A stretch of 64,000 nt of DNA. Origin: Neoscytalidium dimidiatum. Its lineage: Eukaryota > Ascomycota > Dothideomycetes > Botryosphaeriales > Botryosphaeriaceae. The translations under genes and the position numbers were made by a program. The notes beneath the pieces are model-generated. The model had not been told where the DNA came from. It did no database searches and was given only the letters and a program-made list of their open reading frames with translations. How positions within the stretch are numbered: the stretch's first letter is position 1; each line of letters opens with the position of its first letter. Of the stretch, positions 1-12,127 are shown piece after piece. The DNA lies in the NCBI GenBank assembly GCA_037367355.1, contig CM074697.1, positions 1,116,001 to 1,180,000 of the forward strand, in the 5' to 3' direction.

Positions 1-3000
1 CGGCACACCCGCTCATCCGCTCACCCACCACCCGGCGAGCTCTTCATCGACATCTCATCCACACACACACACATTGTTCTACATGCGTCATGGCCGTGTT
101 CCAGCGCAACTGTGCAACTCAATGCAGACTCCGGTTGTCGCATCTCGGTTTTGCGGCAGGGAGGATCCCCTGTGGCGCATCAGCTCATGCTGCCGGCACG
201 CTGGCTTTCTGGACAGATATCCTCTCCACGCGGGATGAACTCCACGCGTTCGTTCGCGTCGGGCCCGTCTCGGCAGTGCTCACCGCCTCGCTTCCCTGCC
301 TCGCTGCCTGAATTCAAACCGCGTGCGCAATTTGCGGCCGAGCCGATGCCGGAACAAGGAAGCCGCATGTGTTTCATCACCGTCTGTTGATTCGACTTTC
401 GACATGCCAGATGGCGAGACGGTCATACGTTGAACCGACTGTCACCCGCCGCGCCGCGCTCCACTTGCTCGAAATCTTGCACGGCGCGCTTGCTGTCACT
501 CATCACTACTCTTCACAATCCAAGCGCCCCCCCCGCACCACCCACCGTCGCGAGAAGCCATGCTAGACTTCTGGCCAACTGCGGGGGCTTTCCTCTTGGC
601 TGGCCTGCAGCACTGTGTCCAAGTCATCGTCTAGTCGGCCCTATTAGACTGACTCTTGGCTGCTTTCGCTTTCGTGTTGATATGCAGCGAGCCACTCCAA
701 TCACTCCAGCCAATTGCCAGAGGCACATACATACTACGTACCCATATTATGGCAGAATTCTCGGAATCCACATTGCTGTCGAGTCCAGACTCCAGATAAG
801 ATCTCCGTCTTCCCGACGTGGGATGCTGTACCGCTCAGCGTCAATTGATCGTGCGCGTGTCAGTTGTCTGGTCTGGTCCCACGCTGGCTAACGTCGGGAC
901 CTTGAGCTGTCTGCCTGCCAACTCGGACCTTTCATGCTGATGACGTCGCCAGCCAGACGAGTCTGCCTTTCAGTCTCGCGTTTGGCGCAGTAATTTCACG
1001 TTTCGCGGTCGAGCAAAGCACTGGTTCAGGTGAGAATGGCTTGCACCCTCCTGTCAATCTCAGCATTGCCCGCTTTACCTACTCAAGTAACTGTGCCAAG
1101 TCGAGCATGGAGTTGGACAAGCCCGCCTTACCGAACTTCAGTTCCGTACATGTAATGAGCCTCGGCTGCAATCGCCCCTTCGCCGTCGACACGACAGTTC
1201 AAGGCGATTTTTGCCACAGCACTCAGATTGGACGCCTTTGGACATCTCACGAGGACTGAAGATTTTACCCACAAATATTGTCCATGGCCGGCGGCGAGTG
1301 CCGGATGTTTCTGCGGCGACGGGTTATGCGCGCTTCTTGCACGGAACAGGTTGCATCAAATTGTCAGAATGAGCTCTAAGCTTCTTTCAAGATAGCAGCA
1401 GGCGATTGACTGTCGGCGCATTTGTGAAGATTCTACTTTCTCAGACTCTCTAGCACTTTTCCAGCTCAGCTTGAGCGAAGTTTGCACGTAGCCCGGCTCT
1501 CGGCGACCGGGGTGCATGTCGTTCCCGAACCCGAGGCCGATGATCAGGCGCAAGGATACCACGCCTGTAGATGACGAAGAGGATGAGTAACCCCATCCGC
1601 AATCTTAAAGAAGCTCTGTCATTATTTAGTTACGAGGCGCAGCGGGGCAGCCACAACTTCTTACGGGCACCTTCCTCGCTTCCCCTTCCCTCCCCACCAG
1701 CGTGGGATGGTACAATGTCTCAGCGTACGAGTCATTTGATGGGAGAGGCGTCAGTGACAGATCCTGCATCCCCCTTCCACGTGCTTAGCATCATCCTTCG
1801 GGGCTCGCACCGGGGAGAACCCAGTGGCTTGGGCACTAAGCATCTGTATCCGGAGACCATGACCTTGAAACACAGTCTTACCAGTAATATCCTCCGATCC
1901 AGAATTTCGCGTCATCTCGTGCTAAAGTTGGATCTTCTCCAAGCCCTCGACGAAAGGCGATGCCAATCGATGCACATACAACGCGTATGCGAGTACGATA
2001 GGATCTTACCGCGCGCATCGACATCATTAGCTCCTGGCCAAGCCATATCGGAAGGACGGCCTCGGTCCGCCGGCAGAGGCGAAAGGCATGGCCCGAGCGT
2101 AGATCTCCCCTCTGCGGGTGCGTTGCTCAAGCCAAAGACCTAGTCACGTCGCTGGGCCTGGGCATGTCGACACCTCCTCTTTCGGCCCTGCATTGTCTGT
2201 CGAATCGAACCACTCTGATGCAAAGCCGATTGCGCGCAGGCTAGTTGCACGTGAGCGTCAAGTTCCCGATACTTGACTGATCGCTTACAACATAGCTATC
2301 TCTACATATGTTGTTCAACTGTGCGCTGCTCATCTCAACAGCAAGCCCATACTACCAGGACGACATTCAGGAGTGTGGTACATCGGTAGCTACGTCAAAT
2401 GTCTAACCGTATCAAATGAAGAGGCCTCGACGGACCAAGGGTTGGCATCTTATCAACAAGGCGCAATGCTCCCCGGGGGGCAGCACATCATGGCACGCCG
2501 TATTTTTAGGGGCAGAGCCTGACTCTGTGAGACCGCCGATCATCCATATCTCAAGGGAGAAACAAGGAGCGTGCTTCAATGCAAGCCTCCAAGCGCTTCT
2601 GCCAGAGGCGTCTTCTCGCAGTTGAGGTGCTGACTTCTGCACTGTGTCCAGCGAAGAGCTGGAAATCATTGTATCAGCACGTCTGCTTGGATCCATTGGC
2701 AACAGGTTGAGCTCAAAGCCCTGGAGGGTCGGCGAATTCGGCGTTTCAGCGGGATGAAGTCCACAGAAGACGACACCGATCGAAGAGACTTTCGGCCTAG
2801 ATTGACCCGCTTACCATCCACGCGGAGTACCGTCAATTTTCCTATCGATCAGGATCTGAAGAGCGGTGACGTAGAAGTCTGCTTCGATCCGCCGAACACG
2901 AACACTGCGGCTCATATCCAATCATAGGGGGATAGATTGCGCTGTCATCGGATTCGGGCTTGCCTATTGGCTTTTCGTTATTTGAAAAACCCTCCAAGGT

Positions 3001-3096
3001 ATGCATCATGAATCGCTTGGACAAGCTACCTACTTAAACATTAAATGGAGGCGAAATTTCGCCACTTCGCGCCAGCAGTCTTCGAAGCAAGCACAG
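1..3096. other. Intergenic, no supportable gene
   Basis: About 3.1 kb with only short, overlapping open frames of low-complexity composition and no recognisable domain or plausible intron-joined reading frame. A (CA)n run lies near position 60-74. The last few hundred bases are the upstream region of the bZIP gene. I see nothing else that can be supported. Confidence 0.5.
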
Positions 3097-4112
3097 ATGG
3101 ATTCCTTTGCGTGGAGTACAACACTACCAACACCATGCAGTCCCGACTACTATGCGGCCTACGAACAAGGTCAGTGGGCTCATGGCGACCGTGTAAGCAG
3201 CTTGGCGATATTCCCTTCCGTTCTTAGTGCTCAGTGGACACGAAAAAAAAAAAAAGTCCACACATCCAATGAGGCTGACACCTCAATCCGTAGTTCACCG
3301 CAGTTCCGGTGTGGGAACCTCTCCACACGGACCCGCGAATACCTCAGGCATGCCCACCTTCGAAGAATTTCGATGCCGGAGCCGACCGGCATGCATACCA
3401 GAACTCCTTCGCTGTGCTGAATGCAACACCTTACATGGATCCCGCTTTCTTTACGGCCGAGAAATCTTCTGGGGCACACGCGGCCGCCCCACCAGCACTA
3501 TCACCGTCGCCACCCTTTAACTCCGCATCCTCCTCATCGTCTGCCTCTCCTATCGACGGTACATCCTCGGTTTTCGACGCTGCAAGTCCCATGTCAGCAG
3601 CAGCAGTTCCTCGGCTATCCTCACCGGACAATCCGGCAGATCACAAATCGGGAAGCCCGCCATCTTCCCCTGATTCACCAGAAGTTCCCCTAAACTTCGC
3701 GAAGGAGCGACGCAGAGCACAGAATCGAAAAGCGCAGCAGACGCATCGCGAGCGCAGAGCCCAACGGGTCAAAGACCTGGAGGGCCGAGTAAAGGAGCTG
3801 GAGTCCCTGGAACACATCTTGCGGGCGGAGAACGGGGAGCTCAAGGAGGAGCTGATGCGGCTTGAAGGCATGCTGAGGACAGCTCAGCTCTGTCGAGATG
3901 CTGGACACACAGTGGGATTCCCCGACCCAGTGGCGATGTGGAACCTGATCCAGAAGCATCCAATGGTTGCGACCGGAGAAGTAGATGTGGCCATGGTGTG
4001 CGAGAAGCTGCGGAGCCTGCTCTGCCAGCGCGGTGATAAGGCATCGCTGATTGATGCACGGCAGATCGACGAAGTGATTGGGAGGTTTGCAGGTGGCGGA
4101 GAGACCGACTGA
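3097..4112 (+). CDS. bZIP transcription factor, Yap/AP-1-like
   Basis: Predicted nuclear DNA-binding regulator of 293 aa. The model joins 3097-3169 and 3304-4112. The intron (GTCAGT..GCAG, 134 bases) is phase 1 and contains an A run. Residues 1-156 are Ser/Pro/Ala-rich and probably disordered. The basic region at about 157-178 carries the N-x7-R core as NRKAQQTHR, followed by a leucine zipper to about residue 220. Yap1/Pap1-type proteins normally have NRxAQxxFR, so the aromatic base-contacting residue is His here. The C-terminal part contains a W-x-LIQ-x-HP motif that I associate with fungal bZIP proteins. The start was chosen because exon 1 encodes a clean MDSFAWS.. leader that continues in frame. 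Targets are unknown. The gene lies 17 kb from the isocyanide cluster, so a link is only speculative. Confidence 0.85.
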
Positions 4113-4618
4113 CTATTTGTACTGCTGCTGAATGGAAACTATATAACGCATTATCTCCTTGGTTCCCGCTCGCCATGAGTACGCAACAAGTCGCATGCGT
4201 CCTCGTGGGGGCAGACTCTTAGGGAATTCATTCCGCGGGGCTTGTCCCCTCATACGCCGCTGTCACGGATCCCGTGGAAAGGTTATTTCTAATCCAGCTC
4301 GGCACATCATACGATTTGGGTGTATGTGCGTTCTATCGACAATGCTATTGCTCGAGAGCTTTGGTGTGGGGCTTCCTTCTTTACGCTGGTCGGGGCACAT
4401 TGCCTCGATGGAGACGGAAGGAGCAATAAAACGGCCTTAGCTCGTACTCGCATCCCGCACACCCACGAGAAAGCGCGCATTGCTCGATGTATTAATTCTC
4501 TCCGGCTGACAACATCTACTGAAATTACTTCCATCTGCCTATGCTCACTGCTTTTGCCAAATGATATGAACGGCAATCAGCAAGTCCATCAAATCGGCCG
4601 CGACGCGTGGAATGGTGC

Positions 4619-5919
4619 CTATTTCTTGCCCTCGACGTACAGTTCGTACTCGTAACTTGAAAACAGAAAAGGCGAGACCCCCTTGAGGTCATTTTCGTAC
4701 AAGGGGATACTGGCATAGTACTGCTCAAGTCAGCCTTTACCCCTGGACGCGAACACGGAGGGCGGAATCTCACCTCAAAAGTTCCGTTCGAGCTCAAGCT
4801 CCCAGTCTGCGCCGTCCACTCAAAGTCCAGAGCCCCGTCCGAATTCCGCCTTTCCGCGAACGTTTCCGTCAGGAGCTGGTACCCGTCCAGAGCCGCGCCG
4901 AGGTACTTCTCGCCCTCGACGTACCCGTGCCGCAGGCTCTTCAGCAGGCCGTAGACGAACATGGCCGATCCGGAGCTCTCGACGTAGTTTCCGGACCGCC
5001 CCTCGAGGCCGGGGTCCATGATGTTGTACCAGCCCTTGTACCGCCCGTCCTGCGCCGCGACGAGGGCGTCCGCGAGGGACCGGAGGTACCGGAGCAGACG
5101 GGCCCGGCCGGGATGCGACTCGGGAAAGTAGTCCAGCGTGTCGACGAGCGCCATGACGTACCAGCCGACGGCCCGGCCCCAGACGTGCGGCGCGGCGCCC
5201 GTCTCGGGATCGGCCCAGACGGCGCTCCTGCTGTGGTCGAAGCCGTGCACGGGCAGGCCGTTGGTGCGCTCGCGGTCGGCGGTGGTGCCCGCGTCGATCA
5301 GGTCGAACTGCAGCGCGATGTCGTCCCACGCGGTCGCGTTGTCCGGCTCGAATTCGTGCGTCCAGCGCGCGTAGAAGACGTCCAGCATGTAGATGCCGTC
5401 CAGCCACATCTGGTCGATGTACACCGGGTACCGGTGGTAGAAGCCGCCGTCGGGCGTGCGCCCCGTCCGGTCGATCTGGTCGCGCAGCGTCCGCGCCGCG
5501 GTCTTGTAGATGCCCGCGCCGCCCGTCAGGTTGTACAGGTCGAGGAAGGTCTGCCCGAAGCGGACGTCGTCGATCGAGTTGCTGTTGTTGTACAGCAGAA
5601 TCTCGCCGTTCCATGCCGGGTAGAGCACCATGTCCGTGTGCCGCTTGAGGTAGTCGTAGTACTTCTCGTCGCCCGTGCGGTCGTAGGCTAGCTTGATGCC
5701 CGAGAGGTAGGCCGAGACGGTGTAGGCGAAGGTGGGTTCCACTCCGTGCTTGATTTGCGAGTCCGCCATCCATGTTAGGTACCGCGGCTTGCCATCGAAC
5801 TCGCCGGGGTTGATTTTCTCATCTGGCGGGATCTTAAACCATCCGTTGGGCAAGGTTATTTTTGCCGTGGCCAGAGTGGCACTGGCCAGCGCTGCCGCTG
5901 TAGAAAAGATAAACTTCAT
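4619..5919 (-). CDS. Secreted GH105/GH88 unsaturated glucuronyl/rhamnogalacturonyl hydrolase
   Basis: Complement of 4619-4720 and 4774-5919, 415 aa, with one phase-0 intron (GTGAGA..GAGCAG). A signal peptide covers residues 1-19 (MKFIFSTAAALASATLATA). The body has the (alpha/alpha)6-barrel motifs of GH105 (YteR-like): DGGFYHRYP, then DQMWLDGIYMLD with Asp169 and Asp174, and an earlier Asp pair at 117-118. GH105 enzymes hydrate and cleave the 4,5-unsaturated uronic acid at the non-reducing end of oligosaccharides released by pectin or rhamnogalacturonan lyases. This enzyme should therefore act outside the cell on plant-wall fragments. Length matches the family (about 370-415 aa). An upstream in-frame extension to 6048 exists but would bury the signal peptide, so the start at 5919 is preferred. 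The coding part is markedly GC-rich at third positions. Confidence 0.9.
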
Positions 5920-8731
5920 TGAGAAAAGCGGGCGGTCCGGAAGCCACGCCCTGGGGTGCAAAGGTCCAGTCAATACGGCTGCAATCCCCTTCCCATGCAG
6001 CGCACCGCGCTTATGTAGTTGCAGTAAATGCATACAGGATTGTACCAAGAAAACGATCTATTACGGATTAATTCACTCTCTTGGCCAAGATCAACACCAA
6101 GACGGCCCATATTATGGTATCCAAATGCTTTTCCGATGCTTGGAACTTGAAGGATGCCCCACAGAGAGTGAAGATCACCGTTGGACGGAAAAGCATGAAA
6201 GCGGCTGCGGGGAGAGCCTTGGCACATTGCGGGGAAGGACGCGGGGGTGGAGACGCGGAGCGGTGACTGACCCGATGTACTCGTTAGTCCTTTTCAAGAG
6301 TCAGAAGGAGAAAACTGCGGAAATGTAGATAGCTTCTTCAAGGAATGTTGCAATATACTAAAGCGCAGCCGATCGTCCGCTTATAAGGTAAGGACGATAC
6401 ATGAAATCGAAACCCGAGTCCCCGTCACTCTACATCAACTTTTCGATGGATCTTCGCCATCTTTGCAGCTAGGTAACTGGGAAATTGGATAATCCATGAG
6501 ACCGAGTCCTTGCGACAAGCTTGGCATTTCACTTTCAGCAACCACTGAGGCGGATGCGTTATTGGTAATTCTTCCGGCGCTACAAGGATCTGCAAGATAA
6601 CACACCAATTAAATCAGAGCGGACAGTAGGCGCCAACTACTGGATCTGTATATGTGCATTAGCTACACGAGCCGGGATAATATATTGGCGATGAATAAAC
6701 GGCCTGGCCGGCTGGGCACCGGGTTTGTTTCGCACCCACGTTGTTTGCTCTCACATCGTTGTGCTTGGCTTTTTGTGTTTCCAAGTCGAATTTCTTGGTG
6801 GGCGAAGAGTATTTCCTTGGCTGCTCCCCCGTGGCAGTCGACAACGAAGTTTTTCCGCTACCATAAATTTCGGTCAGGAATTTATCGACTCCGGACCGTT
6901 GGATATTGAGTATCCATCTCAGGCTTGTGGTCAATAACGTATTAGAAACGCATGTCGTTTTCTCTTGTGTGGTAAAATTTTCTCAGTATTCAAACTGCTT
7001 TCATACATATTTGTGTAAACCCTTCGCTCTTCCTGATAGGACTGGCACATCACTTGTAATAAATCTTAAGGCTTGGGGCATTACCATACTCCTTTAAACC
7101 TGACTTTGTTTCGACACATGTGAGTGCGATGCATAAGTATCATTTTAGGTTACGTATAAGAGAGCCAAGCCTGTTCAGGGAATTGTCTCTACAGGTGCCG
7201 ATCAGCCGCATTCGTGCCTTCGCATTCATCATCTACTGCCTTGATTCTCTCCGTATCATGCGCCATAGCTTCCCGGACACACATACACAGTCATCATTAG
7301 AATGAAAGCTTGTGGCAAAGGCATCCTGCTGTGCCAGCAACTACCGAAACCCTCCGGCTTGGCATCCAAGTTTTTGGTTGGGATTCTTTTGGCAAAGAAC
7401 CTCCATTAATTCCTCGCCAACACCATGGAGTCTCTCATGCAGTGGACAACGTAGAGAAGCCTTGGCCGAAGATGTAATCTAGATACGTTAAAAGAAAAAG
7501 TACTCACAGACCCCAAAATTTTGTTTGGATCGGTCTCGCTTATCCCCCCCCCCCCCCCTCTTTCTTTCTCTTTTGGCGCCGCATTTTCCTTTCTGTTTCT
7601 TATGTGCCTTTTCTATCGCCCGATATCGAAACAGAAATTACAATGAAATGAACTCTCACTGAAGCTGCACGCTGACACCGGTGGCTGCGTAGACTAGTGC
7701 TACCATGCAGAGCTTGAATTTCCAAACCGAATCGGGAAATGGACATCAAACCCCTGAAGACCCATGAACCGGTTGTCGGGAGACTTCATGTGATAATGCA
7801 CGTAATAGTTGCACGGCATAATGACCATGAGACAAGATAATGGAAGTTATTGGCAGAATCCTAGCAGGGCTCATGGGGGCCAAGGCGATAGGGTACATTG
7901 GGAATCAGTTCCCTGCAAACTTCGTTTGGTTTCCTCCCCTGCGCTCCGAAGCTGATCGAACACATGGAATGCGTCATTTTAGTAGCCGCGCGGGTATACG
8001 TACTGACCGAGACCACCCCACCATAAAACCGTATGTTCAATGGAACTATTGGCCCAGACCTGAGGGTTCTCTGAACCTGTTCCGTTCGCAACTAAGGGGA
8101 AAATAACTGGCAAGGAAACTTTCTTTTCATGAGAAGTGTAAGCTTCCAAGTTTACTAACGGGCGGCCGTCCTTTGCTAACTTCAAGCTCACACCGACGGA
8201 GTCATTGAGGTTACGCAGTCTTCCATATGCGCTTTCTCAAACAAAACTGGTTCTTAACATACCACAATATACGGATTGATCGGATGATCCTCAGTATTTT
8301 GCTGCAAAAAACCAGTTTTAAGGCAGACTTAGACCAGCGGGCAAGGCTGAAATGGACCCCAAACTATGGGCGAAGAGGAGGGTGCCATCTCACCTAAGCA
8401 GCCAACTCTGCGCTTCTGGGCCTTTCGAATCGGCAGATCAAAAGCTGTGTGGGGCGCGGGAAGGATGCTGTGCCGTCAAACTGGATCCTTCAGCCTCATG
8501 CTGACCAAGGTTGTGCTCTTAGATAAAGCGCACCCGCCCATTAACAAGTCTATCGGCTCGCAGCGCTTCGTAACTGGATGTCCTGAGTTCCTCGGCTTTT
8601 TTAATCCGCTCGATGTTGAAGAATATACAACAGGCCCCACTCGTCTTGTCGTGAGGACTTTATTCTTGTCCACCCGCGTTGAATAGCAAACCTCTTGCCC
8701 TCAAATCGACATCACGTTGGAAGCAGATTGC
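5920..8731. other. Long intergenic region with a 15-base C tract
   Basis: Contains the upstream region of the GH105 gene and about 2.5 kb of comparatively AT-rich DNA with no convincing gene on either strand. A run of 15 C at 7544-7558 is followed by a pyrimidine-rich stretch to about 7575. Open frames here are all short and unlike any family I know. Confidence 0.5.
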
Positions 8732-9748
8732 ATGGATAGGATAAATGATCAGCTGTCATCATCCTGGCTCTTTCCGGAAGAGAGCATACCTACAGAACCC
8801 GGAGATAACCTGCTGGATGTGCCCGCAACTATAGAGCCTTTCCGGCTCGAAGAATTTGGGCTTTCAACATCCACTCCGGAGGCACAGGAAAGGAAACCAG
8901 CCATGAATCGGGACATGAAGGATCGCGCTCGTCAGAGTCCCTGCGAGGATTGTAATCTCAGTATGCCTTTGCCGTTATTGGCAGCACCACCCCAAACTTC
9001 GGACGTGTGTTCTCCCGATGCGTTGGAAAATGAAAGGAGCTTGCGAACGCAGCCGATTGCTCATGCAACGCAGAGGAACAGGGGAAATTCCACAAGTGAA
9101 ACCACATACGTGCCAACAGACAGGGAGCATCGGAGACAGACGACCACCATAGCAATGCAAGAATTCGAGACGGACCTTTCTCCAGTTGAACCCGGACAGG
9201 ACGCTTACCATCGTATGCTTGCGGAATCAATAGCACCGGAGGTTGAATACATGCTCCGCCAGGATGTTGAACGGTCCAGTCAAAGGTCCATGACCCTCGC
9301 AGTACCAAAGGAGACATACCAGTCGGAATGTCTGGGCGAGTGCGACGATGCAGCTGACTTCGACGCGATTATCTGGAACACCGAGCAGTACGAGGGAGAC
9401 ACTTGGTACGGTTCAGTGACTGCGCAAAATGAGGCACTGAAAACAACACAAGATGATGGTGAATTGGTCCTCGTCGGAGCGGGAGTGCAAATCCTAGAGG
9501 ACTCAAGTGGTAATTCCTATGGCGTACCGGTGACAAAAGCATCTGTTGACGCCACGCGACAAGATTCGGGCATTCGGTTCACGTTGACGTGCATCGAAGA
9601 TGGGTATGAAGATGCTGAGGTATTATTTGATGATGATTTTCTGTACGAGGAGGAGATCATGGACCCAGATTATTTCCGCAAGAAGGAAAGCGGGAGCGAC
9701 AAGGCACCAACACCTCGCCCAGCATTGTTGCGTATCAGCAGTTACTGA
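8732..9748 (+). CDS. Hypothetical acidic protein
   Basis: Uninterrupted frame of 338 aa starting at the first ATG (MDRINDQLSS). I do not recognise it. It is rich in Glu, Asp, Ser and Thr. The region around residues 160-190 (DAYHRMLAESIAPEVEYMLRQ) looks helical, and the C-terminal third has acidic patches (YEDAEVLFDDDFLYEEE). It has no signal peptide, membrane segment or cysteine pattern. The frame is long for this composition, and a TGA stop is followed by a T-rich stretch. It may be a lineage-specific gene. The reality of the gene is moderately supported, its function not at all. Confidence 0.5.
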   Translation: MDRINDQLSSSWLFPEESIPTEPGDNLLDVPATIEPFRLEEFGLSTSTPEAQERKPAMNRDMKDRARQSPCEDCNLSMPLPLLAAPPQTSDVCSPDALENERSLRTQPIAHATQRNRGNSTSETTYVPTDREHRRQTTTIAMQEFETDLSPVEPGQDAYHRMLAESIAPEVEYMLRQDVERSSQRSMTLAVPKETYQSECLGECDDAADFDAIIWNTEQYEGDTWYGSVTAQNEALKTTQDDGELVLVGAGVQILEDSSGNSYGVPVTKASVDATRQDSGIRFTLTCIEDGYEDAEVLFDDDFLYEEEIMDPDYFRKKESGSDKAPTPRPALLRISSY

Positions 9749-9980
9749 TGTATGTGTATTTTATTTCTTCAAAACCCTCGTTCGGCTACAGCGTTCAATC
9801 GTCCAACGACAGCTGAATGAACCAACTCATTACCACCACGGAGCGTTATTATGTCGTTGTAACGTACTACAAAATCAGAAAAACCATAGAGCACTCAACA
9901 GCTTCACCTGAAGCAGATGTACGTATACGCCTAGAACCCCACCTGTGGTACTCCAAAATTGCTCAAGTCTCGCGCAGGCG

Positions 9981-10485
9981 TCAAGTACTGAGCATTTCCT
10001 TACCTACCCTCTTCTCCACTTCTTCCAGCAACCCGACCAGAGCTTCTCTTCGTCCTCTGCCAGGGTCGCTCTTGACGCCAGCAACGCCGGGCCCTTTCAG
10101 TAGTACCTTGTATCGACTTGTCTTCGACTCTTCATTCTTTGGCCCCACTACAATAGCATGGCAGAGCAAGCCGGACGGCGCAAGCGCAGTGGACACCTTA
10201 AGACGCGGAGAGGCAGGAAATAGTATCGATGCGTTCTCTGAAGACCGGTCGATTAGCTGTGCGCAATCGAATTTGGTGATCTCCTAGGTAGTCAATGGTA
10301 TTACCTTGAATCCTCTCGACCAGATCGGTCAATGTGGTGACTTGCATAGTCGTCGGCACTTCAATTTTGTTCTCGACCTTGGGCGCGGGCGGAGGCGCGG
10401 GCGGCTCGGGCGGCGGCTGGTAAGAAGGGACATAGCTACTCGTAGCCCGATTTCCAGGTATCTTTGGTTTGTTGTTGGCGCTCAT
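9981..10485 (-). CDS. Small conserved-looking protein, two exons
   Basis: Complement of 9981-10147 and 10305-10485, 115 aa. The 157-base intron (GTAATA..TTGTAG) is phase 1 and restores the frame as ..DLVERIQ-VGPKNEES... Residues 15-36 are a Pro-rich stretch. The second exon encodes a Lys/Arg-rich segment (GPGVAGVKSDPGRGRREALVGLLEEVEKRVG) ending in an amphipathic helix. I do not recognise a named family. It could be a small chromatin- or nucleic-acid-associated protein, but that is a guess from charge alone. The acceptor is the only one nearby that keeps the frame. Confidence 0.55.
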
Positions 10486-12127
10486 GGTGGCGACAAGATT
10501 GCAGAGTCGATGGAGGCGTGAGCGAGCGGAGAGGCGGGCGGCAGCGAGGAAGACATGGTGGGCAAACTGACGTTCTGGGCTGGCCGGGCAGCTAGGCGCA
10601 GAGCGGGCGAGTGGGTGGGCGATTGACCTTGTTCCGGGGTTGCTGACAGCGTATGGACTTGATCCTCACTGCCGGGATGTCGCAGGGAGCTGGGTAAGCA
10701 ATTGTTGGCAAAGGCGTCGGCTGTGACGTCTTCACGCGCAATCGAACGTCTGGACTTGGTTGCCTGATCCGATCTCCGGCCACCGGGCCCCGTGACCAGG
10801 CGTCGACGCGACGCGTTTTGCAATGCTTACTCACCACCCTCCACACGCTCCTGCTACGCTCCCTACGCATGCTTTTCTTGTTCGGCACATTCGACATAGG
10901 ATCACAGCTGCCACAAGAATCTCTTGCGACCGCCTCAAGTGCAGACCGGCTATGCACTACAGACGACTGGGAATGGAGCGATTATCTTCTAGCACTTTCT
11001 CCTCTCCATCATCAGCCACTGTTCTTCCAGATGCGCCGGACCCCAATATTATCCAACGCTGCAGGGAGGATGCGGGCACAAGGCCAATGATTCGGACATT
11101 GCTGTCTCCTCGCGGCGCCTTCTCGGAAAATTATGAAAGAAACAGTGCTATCAGCGAAGGTCCACCCAGTCGTCGTGTCGTCTTCTGTTGATAATTCGCG
11201 GTCCCCTCCACCACGTCTCCCACACGGGAAATTGATTTTTAGATTCGACTTAAACCGCCGGATCGCTGATCCAGAATTCTGATTCTTCCTAAGGCCTCAC
11301 CTCAAGCTCTGTGCCAGACCTTCACCAATATGAGGCCTACGGTATACAATGACGTTAGTCCTATTGCGATCACCTGAGAAATCGAAGTCAATCAACCTTC
11401 ACCGACATCAGCGACCCAGATTATTCCCGGTCAATGCTTGGTCATTTTCTCCAAAAGCGCGATAGTCGCCCTGAAAAAGGCCATTAGTTGACTCGTCGGC
11501 GGAGCTCGAACGGTCACCCCACGATCTTCAATTACGCGCAAAATCCCGCTCTAACTTTTGCGTAGGGCAAATAATTTCCGAAAGCTCCATTGAAACGGTC
11601 AACGGCGTCTCACGGGATGTAGATCTGGGGGTCTATTTCTTGCCTCGCCATCCAGCGGTCTGGAGTCAAAGCGCGGATGGTCAACACTTAACTAATAGTC
11701 CCGTTGACATGCAAAGAACAAGCCGGGGTAAATTCCGGTGCCTGTTCGACGAGAAAAGGACGCATAACAGGAAGGTGAGCACGCAGCGAATCGAAGGGCA
11801 AGAAAGCAGATTGCGAGAAACGCCTACCCGCGAATTGGTGCCATGGAGACCAAAGCTCGCCCGCATTGCGACCCACCAAAGGCCGATCCATTAACCGAAC
11901 GCGTCAACCCCCCATCACCCCTGAGCTACGCCGACGCAAGCCAAACAAACGTCGCTCCTTTCAAACAAACATCCCTTCTCCAAGCCTTTACCAAGACTTC
12001 CGGTTTGCTCGAGCAATCGTCTTCGTTGCCGTTTTCCGTTTCCACACTCGCCGACGCGATCCCGACCCTCATTTCACTCGTTTTATTTTCGGAAAACTAG
12101 ACCGAGCGTCAACACCCAATCCACACA
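10486..12127. other. Intergenic, promoter region of the Kex2-repeat gene
   Basis: 1.6 kb with no supportable gene. The last 200 bases before 12128 are C/A-rich (ACAAACGTCGCTCC.., CAACACCCAATCCACACA), typical of the 5' leader of a well-expressed filamentous-fungal gene. Confidence 0.5.

Noticed and set aside
1571..2143. 190-codon plus-strand frame in the left intergenic region
   Set aside because: No domain, no codon-bias signal, and overlapped by similarly open frames on the other strand.
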